A stretch of 20,672 nucleotides of DNA, from contig DDYT01000028.1 of the NCBI GenBank assembly GCA_002348095.1, forward strand, positions 10,947 to 31,618, in the 5' to 3' direction. The translations under genes and the position numbers were made by a program. This DNA comes from Erysipelotrichaceae bacterium UBA2227. Lineage in GTDB: Bacteria > Bacillota_I > Bacilli_A > Erysipelotrichales > Erysipelotrichaceae. Every line of letters starts with the position of its first letter. Within the stretch, counting starts at the first letter, position 1. The notes beneath the pieces were generated by a model. That model had not been told where the DNA came from, did not search any database, and saw only the letters and a program-made list of their open reading frames with translations. Of the stretch, positions 7,546-15,598 are shown in pieces.

Positions 7546-8550
7546 TCATTGGTTCGTTATCTTCTTATAATTTATCCAAATGTACTTTCCATCGCTGATT
7601 GAGAAGCTCAAACCTGAAATATCCTCGCCTCGAATAAGAAGCTGAGCCAGTTCAACGATCGCCTCTGCCATATTCTGAGAATCATTGAAGACAGTTCCAT
7701 AAAGAAATCCAGACTCAATCTTTTCCATAGCTATATCCAGCCCGTCGATACCGATGACCGGAATCCACGTTTCAGTAAGACGGTCGATTTCCCCATTATT
7801 GTCAGAGTCTATAAAAAACCCTTTTTCAATCAGTGACTCGATTGCTCCTAAAGCCATAGCATCATTGTTTGATATAACGACTTCAATTTTCTGTCCATGC
7901 AAAGCGACAAGATTATCCATGGCTGCTTTTGCGGTTGCACGGTCAAAATTTGCAATGCTTATATCCAAAACTTCAATCGCATAACCTGATTCAATCAGTG
8001 TTTCAACAACCACTTTCGTACGCGCTTCCGCATCCTGATGACCTTGTTCACCTTTTAATATGACCGCCTGGATGATCCCGTCCCCATTTTTATCTGCAGC
8101 GTTCAGTTTCGTATCATTGCCAAACAAATCCATGATGATTTGAGCCTGTAATCGTGCTGACTCAGCCGCATCTGCGCCCACATAAAATACAGAGTCGTAC
8201 AAAGCCATGTCCTGCGCTAATGGTTCACGATTAAAAAAAATGATTTTTGTGCCGTTTTTCTTGGCTTTCTCAATAATTGAATACACGCTTAACCGATCGA
8301 CAGGATTGATAATCAGCAACGGCACTTTCTTGTTGATCCAACGATCGATATCTTCATTTTGAATGATTTGCGAGTTTTGTCCGTCAATCGTGGTAAGCAG
8401 AATTGCTTCATTTGTCTGATTCTGGATTCTTGCTTCAAAATCAAACATATAAGCGTCTTGCATATCATAGATAAACAAAGGAATCTCAGGTTTTTTCACT
8501 TCACACCCCAGCAGAACTAATGCAAACAGGCACAACCAATACTTCTTCAT
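7546..8550 (-). CDS. MglB-like galactose/glucose-binding lipoprotein, probable sensor subunit
   Basis: A 334-residue lipoprotein (lipobox LLGC, C16) close in pattern to E. coli galactose/glucose-binding protein MglB. By alignment from memory the sugar contacts are kept: D32, N107, H171, D173, R177, N229, D269 and N289. The stacking pair Phe/Trp is Y34/F202. The calcium loop is also present (D153-K-N155-G-D157-G, with E175). A second loop-like DSDNNGEID lies at 248-256. The start is the ATG at 8548-8550, which overlaps the kinase stop as ATGA and has GGGAGG upstream. It lies in the sensor operon, not the transporter operon. I therefore infer a sensing role, like XylFII beside the clostridial LytS/YesN pair. 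It could also feed the ABC importer. Confidence 0.88.
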   Translation of the reverse strand: MKKYWLCLFALVLLGCEVKKPEIPLFIYDMQDAYMFDFEARIQNQTNEAILLTTIDGQNSQIIQNEDIDRWINKKVPLLIINPVDRLSVYSIIEKAKKNGTKIIFFNREPLAQDMALYDSVFYVGADAAESARLQAQIIMDLFGNDTKLNAADKNGDGIIQAVILKGEQGHQDAEARTKVVVETLIESGYAIEVLDISIANFDRATAKAAMDNLVALHGQKIEVVISNNDAMALGAIESLIEKGFFIDSDNNGEIDRLTETWIPVIGIDGLDIAMEKIESGFLYGTVFNDSQNMAEAIVELAQLLIRGEDISGLSFSISDGKYIWINYKKITNQ

Positions 8551-10277
8551 ATAAGAACCTCCCAACCAATCGGTATCTTCATCGTTACCTTTGTATACTC
8601 ATCAAGCTCACTTTCAATATACAAATCCGCTTGTGATCCGTAATACAATCGCAATCGCTGATAAACATTCTTCAATCCCATGCTTTCCGACTCTTTTTCT
8701 CCGCGAATCATCGCATGGATTTCATCGATCCGCTGCTGAGTCATGCCATATCCTTCATTGTAGACCTCAACGATCGTAAAACTATCTCTTTGAAAAGCCC
8801 GAATGACGATTTTGGTAAACGATTCCTCAGGTTTGATACCATGGATGATCGCATTTTCTACCAAGGGCTGAAGCGACAGTTTCAATACAAAATTATTTTC
8901 AACTTCCTCATCAATGTCGAATTCAAACCTGAACGTATGTTGATAGCGGATCTGCTGAATCAGCAAGTAATTTCGGACATGCTCAACTTCATCTTTGAGC
9001 GACACGGTATTCATTTGATCTGAAATACTCATCCTGAAAAACTTTGACAATGCGATGATTGCTCTCTCGACATCTTTATTGCGATTATTTTCACTCAACC
9101 ATACGATAGAGTCTAGTGTATTGTAAAGAAAATGGGGATTTATCTGATTTTGCAAAGCAATGAAATGCGTTTTCCGTTTCTCGACCTGCTCCATCAAAAC
9201 CTTTTGCATCAATCCTTTGATACGATTGCTCATGGAGTTGAAAGCATCGGCTAAAACTACTACCTCCCGCTGACCTTCCACATTGACCATTGTATCGAAA
9301 TCCCCTTCCTGAATTAGATGGATATGCTCTTTCAGCCGATTCATCGGTTTTGTAATTCGCATAGAGAAAACAGCCGATGAAATTGCTATGGCAATCACAG
9401 TAATGAGGAATATCCAGATGATCCGATAGAGCGTATCTGTTTTTGTGTTTGTAATATCGTCGACATTTATAAACGTTGCAATATTCCAGCGTGTATACTT
9501 GATCGTGTTGACATTGGCAAACATTGCCAAATTACCCAAAGTTACCAGTCTGCCGCCTAAGACGATTTCATTTGCAATCTGAGCACTCTCGCATTGCTCA
9601 TCAGAACATTCGGGCAATGAGGAATATATCAATTCATTTCCCTGATTGGTAATAATGATATGACCCTGACTGCCCAGGTTGGTCTGTATGGCTAAGGCTT
9701 TGAGGTTTCGGGTATCAATATCGATAAGTAATACCCCTTCCTTCTGACCTCCCTCACTATAATAATATACACTTCGTGACACCGAAAATACTTCGGTCGT
9801 ACCGTCGATAACGACATCTTCAATATGCGAAGAACTGAAGTGATGAATATCCACATTGCTGCGTGCCGCCAAAAACCATGATTTCTCTGTAATATCATGC
9901 GCGATCTTCTCGTTGGTACTCGAGACGATCAGTCGGCCGCTCAAATCAAAAAGGGCAATATTCTCGATATTCTTCTCTATGTTAATAGTTGCAATAAACA
10001 GATTCTCAAGATTCAGCGTATCATTTGCTTTTGTCAAATCCAATATATATTTCTGGAGGGAATTCGATGTATTGATGACATTACTAAGGTAGTTCTCATA
10101 GTTCATGACTACCTGCTTGTTGATTTCTTTTGAAGTGCTTTCGATCAAAGCATCCGTACGGGCAAAAATCAACTGGTAAGTCAGTGCTGTCGATAATAAC
10201 ATGATTACCCCTACAATGGTCGTCGTAACTAAAAATATCGCACGTCCCACCGATAAATCTTTAAATCTGTTTATCAT
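8547..10277 (-). CDS. Membrane sensor histidine kinase (YesM/LytS-like)
   Basis: A 576-residue kinase. Order: TM1 (about 12-38), an extracytoplasmic Cache-like domain (about 40-283; typical pieces WFLAARS and VFSVSRSVYYY), TM2 (about 286-306), HAMP (about 307-360), a His_kinase dimerisation segment with QINPHFLYNTL (phospho-acceptor H382), and an ATPase domain with N-box LQPLVENAIIHG (N475) and G-box GYGM. It phosphorylates the response regulator encoded just upstream. The start is the ATG at 10275-10277 with GAAGGAG seven bases before it, inside the last codons of the regulator gene (17-base overlap). A longer frame to 10370 is unsupported. Its stop overlaps the start of the MglB-like gene. 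The Cache domain may touch the ligand-loaded lipoprotein or bind a ligand itself; this is not decided here. Confidence 0.92.
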   Translation of the reverse strand: MINRFKDLSVGRAIFLVTTTIVGVIMLLSTALTYQLIFARTDALIESTSKEINKQVVMNYENYLSNVINTSNSLQKYILDLTKANDTLNLENLFIATINIEKNIENIALFDLSGRLIVSSTNEKIAHDITEKSWFLAARSNVDIHHFSSSHIEDVVIDGTTEVFSVSRSVYYYSEGGQKEGVLLIDIDTRNLKALAIQTNLGSQGHIIITNQGNELIYSSLPECSDEQCESAQIANEIVLGGRLVTLGNLAMFANVNTIKYTRWNIATFINVDDITNTKTDTLYRIIWIFLITVIAIAISSAVFSMRITKPMNRLKEHIHLIQEGDFDTMVNVEGQREVVVLADAFNSMSNRIKGLMQKVLMEQVEKRKTHFIALQNQINPHFLYNTLDSIVWLSENNRNKDVERAIIALSKFFRMSISDQMNTVSLKDEVEHVRNYLLIQQIRYQHTFRFEFDIDEEVENNFVLKLSLQPLVENAIIHGIKPEESFTKIVIRAFQRDSFTIVEVYNEGYGMTQQRIDEIHAMIRGEKESESMGLKNVYQRLRLYYGSQADLYIESELDEYTKVTMKIPIGWEVLI

Positions 10278-11847
10278 TTCGATACTCCTTCGGAGACATT
10301 CCGGTGTGTTTTTTAAAGCTGTAACTAAAATAATACACATCGTTATATCCGACACTGGTCGCAATTTCATAAATTTTTAAATGAGAATAGCGAAGCAGTT
10401 CTTTTGCCTTTTCCATGCGCAAACCAATCAGATACTTCCCAAATGTCGTATCCAGAACTTTCTTAAACATTGTAGACAAGTATGATATGCTTACCCCCAA
10501 CACCTCACATAATGACTCCATGCTCAGCTGTGCATCCGCGTAATTGCTGGTGAGATAAGAAAGTGCTTCTTCCAAGATATCGTTCGCCCGGGTTACCGAG
10601 GTTAAAATGTTTGCTTCCCGAATTTCAAATACAAGCTTTTCCAAAAATGTAAACATATCCGAAAGATTGTGGTACTCAGAAAGCTTTTCGACGATATCGC
10701 CTTCAACGAGCGATTGGATTTCCACATGCAGGCTATTAGCGAACTCGATGAATATATGTGCCAGATTAACGATATAGTATTGCTTATTGAGCAAGTATTC
10801 TTGTTTCATCGAGTTATTTCGGATTAGATTTTCAAATAGCGCATGAATTTCTTTCTCAGAACCAAACTTGATGACATGGCTGATCTCATTGATCTCATCC
10901 CTGGACAGCTGCAAGTGCATACTCTTTTTGGAAGATATATCTTTGTAATATATAACTGTTCCCATATTAAGGTAATTGCTGTATGAAAGCGCTTTTTTTG
11001 CTTGGTTAATATAGGTAACAAATAACCTGAAATCACTGAAAATATCAGAAACACCAATCTTTATTTTAATATCCGAAAATTCCTTCTTGGTGAGCACGAT
11101 TTCATAAAGGAAAGACTCGACCTCATCGGTATCAATGATTTCATTGTTAATGATAAATACAAGTCCATACCCCGTATTGAAATAATGCATATCCAAATAA
11201 TCTGAAAATTTTTCCTTCAAAATATTTAGCAGAAATATTCTCAATTGCTCAATTTTATAAAATTCGGCATCGTGATCAATTTCGATAATCCCCAGCAAGA
11301 ACTGACCGACGGAAAGGTCTATATTAAACACTTTAAATCGATTTAAATCTGATTCCGAAATCACTGTCAAATGCAGCAGTGAGTTAAACTGGTTTTCGAT
11401 CAGTGCAGGCAAGTTGGCATGGTACATCCTGTCCAGACGCTCCTGATTAAATAAAGTCTGAAACTCTTCGTCCAGTTTGCTTTTCAGTTTTGTCAGAAAG
11501 TTCAGCACTTCTTTCTCAGTGATGGGTTTGGATAAGTAACTGACAACATCCAGTTCAATTGCTTCTTTTGCATACGAAAACTCGTCATACCCGGAGATAA
11601 AGGCAATTTTTGTTTTTGGATACTCACGCCGGATGATCTTCGATAATTGTATGCCATCAATAAACGGCATGCGGATATCCGTTATTACAACATTCGGACG
11701 AGTTCGTTCAATCAGCTCCAGCGCATCATATCCGTTGGCTGCCAAACCTACGATTTCAAAACCAAGATCGGTCGGGATTTTTGATACGATCCTATTCCTA
11801 ACTTCTTCTTCATCATCAACAATGATCATTGTATAGTTCTTATTCAT
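10261..11847 (-). CDS. Response regulator with AraC-type DNA-binding domain (YesN-like)
   Basis: A 528-residue regulator. The receiver domain (about 5-120) has the acidic pair D11/D12, phospho-acceptor D57 (VVITDIRMP), S85 and K107. A long middle region (about 125-415) has no motif I can name. The C-terminal AraC-type double helix-turn-helix (about 425-525) ends in the signature VGYNDVYYFSYSFKKHTGMSPKEYR. It should activate transcription on phosphorylation by the kinase downstream. Its likeliest target is the importer promoter with a poor -35 at the end of this operon. The start is the ATG at 11845-11847, with an AGG-type weak site; an internal ATG at codon 7 has no better site and would cut into the first beta strand. 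Confidence 0.92.
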   Translation of the reverse strand: MNKNYTMIIVDDEEEVRNRIVSKIPTDLGFEIVGLAANGYDALELIERTRPNVVITDIRMPFIDGIQLSKIIRREYPKTKIAFISGYDEFSYAKEAIELDVVSYLSKPITEKEVLNFLTKLKSKLDEEFQTLFNQERLDRMYHANLPALIENQFNSLLHLTVISESDLNRFKVFNIDLSVGQFLLGIIEIDHDAEFYKIEQLRIFLLNILKEKFSDYLDMHYFNTGYGLVFIINNEIIDTDEVESFLYEIVLTKKEFSDIKIKIGVSDIFSDFRLFVTYINQAKKALSYSNYLNMGTVIYYKDISSKKSMHLQLSRDEINEISHVIKFGSEKEIHALFENLIRNNSMKQEYLLNKQYYIVNLAHIFIEFANSLHVEIQSLVEGDIVEKLSEYHNLSDMFTFLEKLVFEIREANILTSVTRANDILEEALSYLTSNYADAQLSMESLCEVLGVSISYLSTMFKKVLDTTFGKYLIGLRMEKAKELLRYSHLKIYEIATSVGYNDVYYFSYSFKKHTGMSPKEYRNDKQI

Positions 11848-11876
11848 CTCTAACCTGCATTTCTGAATTCTTCTAT

Positions 11877-11882
11877 ATTATA
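11877..11882 (-). promoter_or_regulatory. -10 box of the sensor operon
   Basis: Perfect TATAAT on the minus strand about 30 bases upstream of the response-regulator ATG, directly after the dhaKL terminator. The -35 region is not convincing. It implies that the sensor operon is transcribed separately from dhaKL. Confidence 0.55.
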
Positions 11883-11904
11883 ACAAGGATTTATCAGAAT
11901 TTAA

Positions 11905-11932
11905 CAAAGAAAAAGCCGGCCAGTGACCGGCT
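11905..11932 (-). terminator. Rho-independent terminator after dhaKL
   Basis: An eight-pair stem including one G-T pair, AGCCGGTC / GGCCGGCT on the minus strand (11914-11932), with an ACT loop, followed by TTTTTCTTT. It lies immediately after the dhaL stop. Confidence 0.85.
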
Positions 11933-11936
11933 CTGT

Positions 11937-12524
11937 TTAAAGTACAGACAATAAATGCTTCAACATCAGTCCGGAAGAATAACTTCCCGGATCGATGTGT
12001 CCGATCGAACGCTCACCCAAGTACGCTGCACGTCCCTTGGTAGCCATCATCGGAATGGTGGCATTGACCAACCCATCAATTGCTTCCTTGGTCAACTCGT
12101 TGTTCTTAAGTAATTCGATGGCCGGATGCCATACGTCAATCATCGTCTTCTCACCCACGGTCGCTTTCCCTCTTTTTTGGATCGCTTCCAACGCATTGGA
12201 TAACAAAGCAACGATATCGCCGTTATTCAGCTCTTCTTTCCCTGCCGTATCCTTTGACATTGACAGGAAAGCCGAACCATACAACGGTCCTGAGGCACCA
12301 CCGACTTTGCTTAGCATCGTCATGCCCAGCATCTTGAATTCATCACTGATCGTCTCAGCCGGTTTCGCAGCCCGTGCATCCAAATAAGCCGTTAATCCTT
12401 TGCTCATATTGAATCCATGGTCACCATCACCGATCGCATTATCCAAATCACTGATGTAATCCTTTTCCGCATTGACCTGATCAGCCCACGCCTTTAGCCA
12501 AACTACAATCCCTCCGTGATTCAT
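11937..12524 (-). CDS. dhaL: Dihydroxyacetone kinase subunit DhaL (ADP-binding, PTS type)
   Basis: A 195-residue cytosolic subunit that holds ADP as a bound cofactor. The cofactor is rephosphorylated by DhaM and transfers phosphate to DHA on DhaK. The magnesium-binding aspartates are present in DLDNAIGDGDHG (D28, D33, D35), and the nucleotide-binding segments VGGASGPLYG and GKATVGEKTMIDVW follow. Length fits the family. It starts four bases after the dhaK stop. No good ribosome site precedes the ATG at 12522-12524; a GGAGGG lies just inside the coding region instead, so translation probably depends on coupling to dhaK. The N-terminus is a few residues shorter than usual. Confidence 0.94.
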   Translation of the reverse strand: MNHGGIVVWLKAWADQVNAEKDYISDLDNAIGDGDHGFNMSKGLTAYLDARAAKPAETISDEFKMLGMTMLSKVGGASGPLYGSAFLSMSKDTAGKEELNNGDIVALLSNALEAIQKRGKATVGEKTMIDVWHPAIELLKNNELTKEAIDGLVNATIPMMATKGRAAYLGERSIGHIDPGSYSSGLMLKHLLSVL

Positions 12525-12528
12525 AGTC

Positions 12529-13521
12529 TTACCAGGCGATCGTTTTCGCTTCGTCGTTGAGCAGCTCTAACCACAGCGGATTTTTCAAACGCAATACTGT
12601 GAGTGAGATCCCTTGCATTTCAATGGACGTCATATAGTCGCCAACCAGTTTCTTAGCAACAGCGATGCCATCATGCTTAAACAGATTCAATACGTCATGA
12701 GTGAACACATATTGTTCCATCAACGGTGTACCACCCATACCATTGATCAGTACGACAACTTTATCTTCTTTGGTCAGATTCAGTGCCGGTTTGATCTTAT
12801 CATAGAATTCTTTGGCCATTTCAGCGGACGGACGCAGTTTGCTCTTGCGATAGCCCGGTTCACCATGGATACCCAAACCAAATTCGATTTCATCATCGGC
12901 TAAGGTGAATCCCGGCTTTCCTGCCTGAGGAACGATCGCCGGAGTCAATGCCAAGCCTAATGTTGCCATTTCTGTAATCAACACTTCAGCCTCAGCTTTG
13001 ATTTCTTCTAAGGAAGCTCCGCGTTCTGCCAAAGCACCCAAGATCTTGTGAACGAGAACCGTACCGGCAACACCGCGACGGCCTTCGGTCCATGTGGAGT
13101 TTTCAACTGCGATATCATCATTGGTAATGACGGTTTCAACTTTGATATTATCCATGCTTTCGGCCATTTCTTTAGCCATTTCAAAGTTCATGACGTCACC
13201 GGTGTAGTTTTTGATGACCATAAATACGCCGGCACCCTTATCGGCTGCTTTTACGGCTTCATACACTTGGTCAGGAGTCGGAGAAGTAAAGACATCACCG
13301 CAAACAGCAGCGCTTAACATACCTTTACCGACAAACCCGGCATGTGAAGGTTCATGTCCGCTGCCACCGCCGGAGATCAAACCGACTTTGCCTTTGCCTT
13401 CGTACTTACGAGCAACGACCCGGGTATCACCGACGCGGTAAACAACATCATCGTGGGCATCGACTAAACCGGAAATCATTTCTTCAACTACATCTTCTGG
13501 TCTATTCAAAATCTTCTTCAT
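12529..13521 (-). CDS. dhaK: Dihydroxyacetone kinase subunit DhaK (DHA-binding, PTS type)
   Basis: A 330-residue cytosolic subunit that binds dihydroxyacetone covalently as a hemiaminal. The catalytic histidine is H219 in GLGIHGEPGYRKSKLRP, corresponding to H218 in E. coli. The substrate-cradle segments GLISGGGSGHEPSHAGFVG (about 48-65) and NYTGDVMNFEMA (about 105-116) are complete. It forms the two-gene operon dhaK-dhaL. The start has AAGGAGGG close upstream. A TATAAT and a cre-like site precede it, so glucose repression through CcpA is likely. The product, DHA phosphate, enters lower glycolysis. No glycerol dehydrogenase or fructose-6-phosphate aldolase gene, the usual DHA sources, is in the window. 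Confidence 0.95.
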   Translation of the reverse strand: MKKILNRPEDVVEEMISGLVDAHDDVVYRVGDTRVVARKYEGKGKVGLISGGGSGHEPSHAGFVGKGMLSAAVCGDVFTSPTPDQVYEAVKAADKGAGVFMVIKNYTGDVMNFEMAKEMAESMDNIKVETVITNDDIAVENSTWTEGRRGVAGTVLVHKILGALAERGASLEEIKAEAEVLITEMATLGLALTPAIVPQAGKPGFTLADDEIEFGLGIHGEPGYRKSKLRPSAEMAKEFYDKIKPALNLTKEDKVVVLINGMGGTPLMEQYVFTHDVLNLFKHDGIAVAKKLVGDYMTSIEMQGISLTVLRLKNPLWLELLNDEAKTIAW

Positions 13522-13550
13522 AAGCCCTCCTTCTTGCCTGCTGGCATATT

Positions 13551-13564
13551 TGTATACGCTTTCA
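13551..13564 (-). promoter_or_regulatory. Candidate CcpA site (cre) at the dhaK promoter
   Basis: Minus-strand TGAAAGCGTATACA matches TGWAARCGYTWNCW at 13 of 14 positions. It starts at the last base of the -10 box and covers the expected transcription start, a position that gives repression. Confidence 0.65.
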
Positions 13565-13569
13565 TTATA
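13564..13569 (-). promoter_or_regulatory. -10 box of dhaK-dhaL
   Basis: Perfect TATAAT on the minus strand, 42 bases upstream of the dhaK ATG. A TTGCAA lies only 8 bases upstream, too close to be its -35; the properly spaced hexamer is poor. Confidence 0.55.
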
Positions 13570-13640
13570 CTCGCGTATTGCAACCCTTTTCTACCATAAC
13601 AACCGCCATTCACTTCGACAATTTTCGACCTGAAACACAA

Positions 13641-14570
13641 TCAGGCATTCAAATCTAGAATAAATTTCTTAGAATTGGTACGATAGAGAGCCCAAACTCC
13701 CAAAGGCACCAAAAGCATCAGACTAAGTAAAAATGCATATAATACCGGCTCATTCATCCAGGCTTCCGGAAGGAAAATCGCCACGGAATTATTCACGATA
13801 TGGATCACGATCGGAACCCACAAACTGCCGGTCAGAATATAAGCGATCCCCAGCACAACACCCAAAACCGAAGCATAGACTCCTTGTACCAAGTTCATAT
13901 GGAACAATCCAAACAGAACTCCCTGCAAGATAAGTGCAACTTTGATATTCAAATGCCGGTTGAGCAAATGGAAAATCAGACCACGAAATAACAGCTCCTC
14001 CGCAATCGGCGCAACGATCCCGACTGCCAATAAAATCAACCACACGGGACTTTGACCGAACATTAAGGCCATGAGTTCTTCAAATCCCTCCATACTTTCC
14101 ATATTCAAAATACCAACGGCTTCACTGACATTGATGATGATCTGAGATAAAAATATACATCCAAATCCCATGACCGAAGCCCAAAATATGTGGGAAAACC
14201 TAATTTGATCAAATCGATACAAAGGTTTCACTGAATGTCTTCTTCGGTAATAATAAATTCCGACGATCGCAATAAATATTAGCGCAGACAGTGTAGCCGC
14301 AATCAGAATTGCATCCGAAAAATGACTGAATATGGCGAGTCCATCTACGATTTCTATGCTGTTGATATTTCTGTACACGACCGGGATCGTAACGATGACA
14401 CCAAACAGAGTCTGTAATCCCAAATAGAATCCCATCAGTCCCAATACTTGAAATACCACCCTAAACAGTGTCGACTTCGGACGTTTTAACGGAGCCCCGC
14501 ACGACACACAGAAATCATAGTTATCGATGTTGATGGCGTAACATTGTTTACATTTGTATCTTTTTTTCAT
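13641..14570 (-). CDS. CPBP-family intramembrane metalloprotease with N-terminal zinc ribbon
   Basis: A 309-residue membrane protein. Residues 7-24 form a CxxC-N10-CxxC zinc ribbon (C7, C10, C21, C24). About seven or eight membrane helices follow. The C-terminal CPBP (CAAX-protease/bacteriocin-processing) core has the three motifs EELLFRG (E191, E192, R196), FGLFH (H224) and HIVNN (H257, N261). The family includes CAAX prenyl proteases and bacteriocin-immunity proteins. The start is the ATG at 14568-14570. A TATAAT at 14591-14596 puts the transcript start too close for the longer frame to 14588 to be likely. Single-gene unit, divergent from the PstS-like lipoprotein. No bacteriocin gene is nearby, so the substrate is unknown. 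Confidence 0.88.
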   Translation of the reverse strand: MKKRYKCKQCYAINIDNYDFCVSCGAPLKRPKSTLFRVVFQVLGLMGFYLGLQTLFGVIVTIPVVYRNINSIEIVDGLAIFSHFSDAILIAATLSALIFIAIVGIYYYRRRHSVKPLYRFDQIRFSHIFWASVMGFGCIFLSQIIINVSEAVGILNMESMEGFEELMALMFGQSPVWLILLAVGIVAPIAEELLFRGLIFHLLNRHLNIKVALILQGVLFGLFHMNLVQGVYASVLGVVLGIAYILTGSLWVPIVIHIVNNSVAIFLPEAWMNEPVLYAFLLSLMLLVPLGVWALYRTNSKKFILDLNA

Positions 14571-14590
14571 ATTTGCCCCCATGTACAACC

Positions 14591-14596
14591 ATTATA
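14591..14596 (-). promoter_or_regulatory. -10 box of the CPBP protease gene
   Basis: TATAAT on the minus strand about 20 bases upstream of the ATG, giving a leader of roughly 14 bases. No strong -35 is seen. Confidence 0.5.
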
Positions 14597-14674
14597 CCAC
14601 CTATGATTATAATGTTGCACTCTCAAACCAAAATCCATCCATCCACAGGCGAAACTTTCGTGATTTTCTGCACA

Positions 14675-14703
14675 TTGCACATGTCAGATGGTACTGATAT
14701 AAT
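14675..14703 (+). promoter_or_regulatory. Promoter of the lipoprotein operon
   Basis: -35 TTGCAC (14675-14680), exactly 17 bases, then a perfect -10 TATAAT (14698-14703). A small inverted repeat ATGAC-N5-GTCAT (14708-14722) lies around the expected start point and could be an operator. Confidence 0.75.
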
Positions 14704-14734
14704 ACAGATGACGTAATGTCATTGGGGGCATATC

Positions 14735-15598
14735 ATGAAAAAATATCTGCTGATTTTTGTTTTATTCTTCTTGCTTGGCTGTCAGAAACCGATTGAACAG
14801 CCGACTTTTACTATGGAAACATTCCCGCGTGTCGATGGATCGACCGTTACCATTCCTTTGTCAGAAGCCATCTGCGCCAAACTGACAGGACAAACCATTG
14901 AACAAGTGCGTCCCTATATACTGCACACCAAGACGCACAGTGCTTACATCAATCTTATCGACAGGAAAACCGATTTGATTTTTGTAACTTATCCCTCGAT
15001 CGATGAGTTTAAATATGCGGCAGACTCCGGAGTCGAAATGGAAATCGTGCCCATCGTCAGTGAAGCTTTCGTTTTTCTGACACACAAAAACAATCCGGTC
15101 GAAAGTCTTACCTTAAAGCAGATCCAAGAAATTTACACCGGTAAAATCACCAACTGGAAAGAGGTCGGCGGGCCGGATTTACCGATCATCGCTTACCAAC
15201 GACCGGTCAACTCAGGTAGTCAGACCGGCTTTCTTGATTTGGTCATGAAAGGGCTGACCCCCATGAATCCTCCGACCGAATGGGTCATGGCCGGGATGGG
15301 CGATCTGATCGAAGCGGTCGCTAACTATCAAAATCAACCCGATTCGATCGGATACTCCTACTATTACTTCGTAGTTGATATGTGGGGCAATGAAAATGTC
15401 CGTCTGATGAAAGTGGATAATGTCTATCCGAGCAACTCAACTATTACGTCCAAGCAATATCCGATTACGACGAATTATTATGCAGTATTCAGAAAGAGCG
15501 AGCCGGCTGACAGCAATGTCCGAAAAGTCGTCAATTGGATTTTATCGGATGCCGGTCAGAAACTTGCCGAGGATTTTGGTTATGTCAAAGTTCGCTAA
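14735..15598 (+). CDS. PstS-like substrate-binding lipoprotein
   Basis: A 287-residue lipoprotein (lipobox LLGC, C16) with a PBP-like domain of the phosphate-binding family. Family marks are VDGSTVTIPL near residue 33, the IYTGKITNWKEVGGPDLPI segment and RPVNSGSQTGF, which corresponds to the phosphate-contacting loop of PstS. No pstC, pstA, pstB or phoU is present, so it is not part of a normal phosphate importer here. It could scavenge or sense an anion, or act with a transporter elsewhere. First gene of a tightly packed operon; its 3' end overlaps the next gene by 17 bases. Family good; ligand unknown. Confidence 0.82.
   Translation: MKKYLLIFVLFFLLGCQKPIEQPTFTMETFPRVDGSTVTIPLSEAICAKLTGQTIEQVRPYILHTKTHSAYINLIDRKTDLIFVTYPSIDEFKYAADSGVEMEIVPIVSEAFVFLTHKNNPVESLTLKQIQEIYTGKITNWKEVGGPDLPIIAYQRPVNSGSQTGFLDLVMKGLTPMNPPTEWVMAGMGDLIEAVANYQNQPDSIGYSYYYFVVDMWGNENVRLMKVDNVYPSNSTITSKQYPITTNYYAVFRKSEPADSNVRKVVNWILSDAGQKLAEDFGYVKVR

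Noticed and set aside
11995..12387. Plus-strand 130-residue open frame across dhaL
   Set aside because: It is antisense to a fully conserved DhaL, with no promoter, ribosome site or recognisable domain.
13576..13581. TTGCAA on the minus strand as the -35 of dhaK
   Set aside because: Only 8 bases separate it from the TATAAT at 13564-13569, too short for a sigma-A promoter.
13610..13631. Direct repeat TTCGAC near the end of the CPBP gene
   Set aside because: Only six bases repeated twice, with no symmetry or hairpin; probably chance.
15420..15581. N-terminal extension of the DUF3298-like lipoprotein
   Set aside because: It lies fully inside the PstS-like gene, puts the signal peptide in the interior and has no ribosome site; the ATG at 15582 fits the signal peptide and lipobox.
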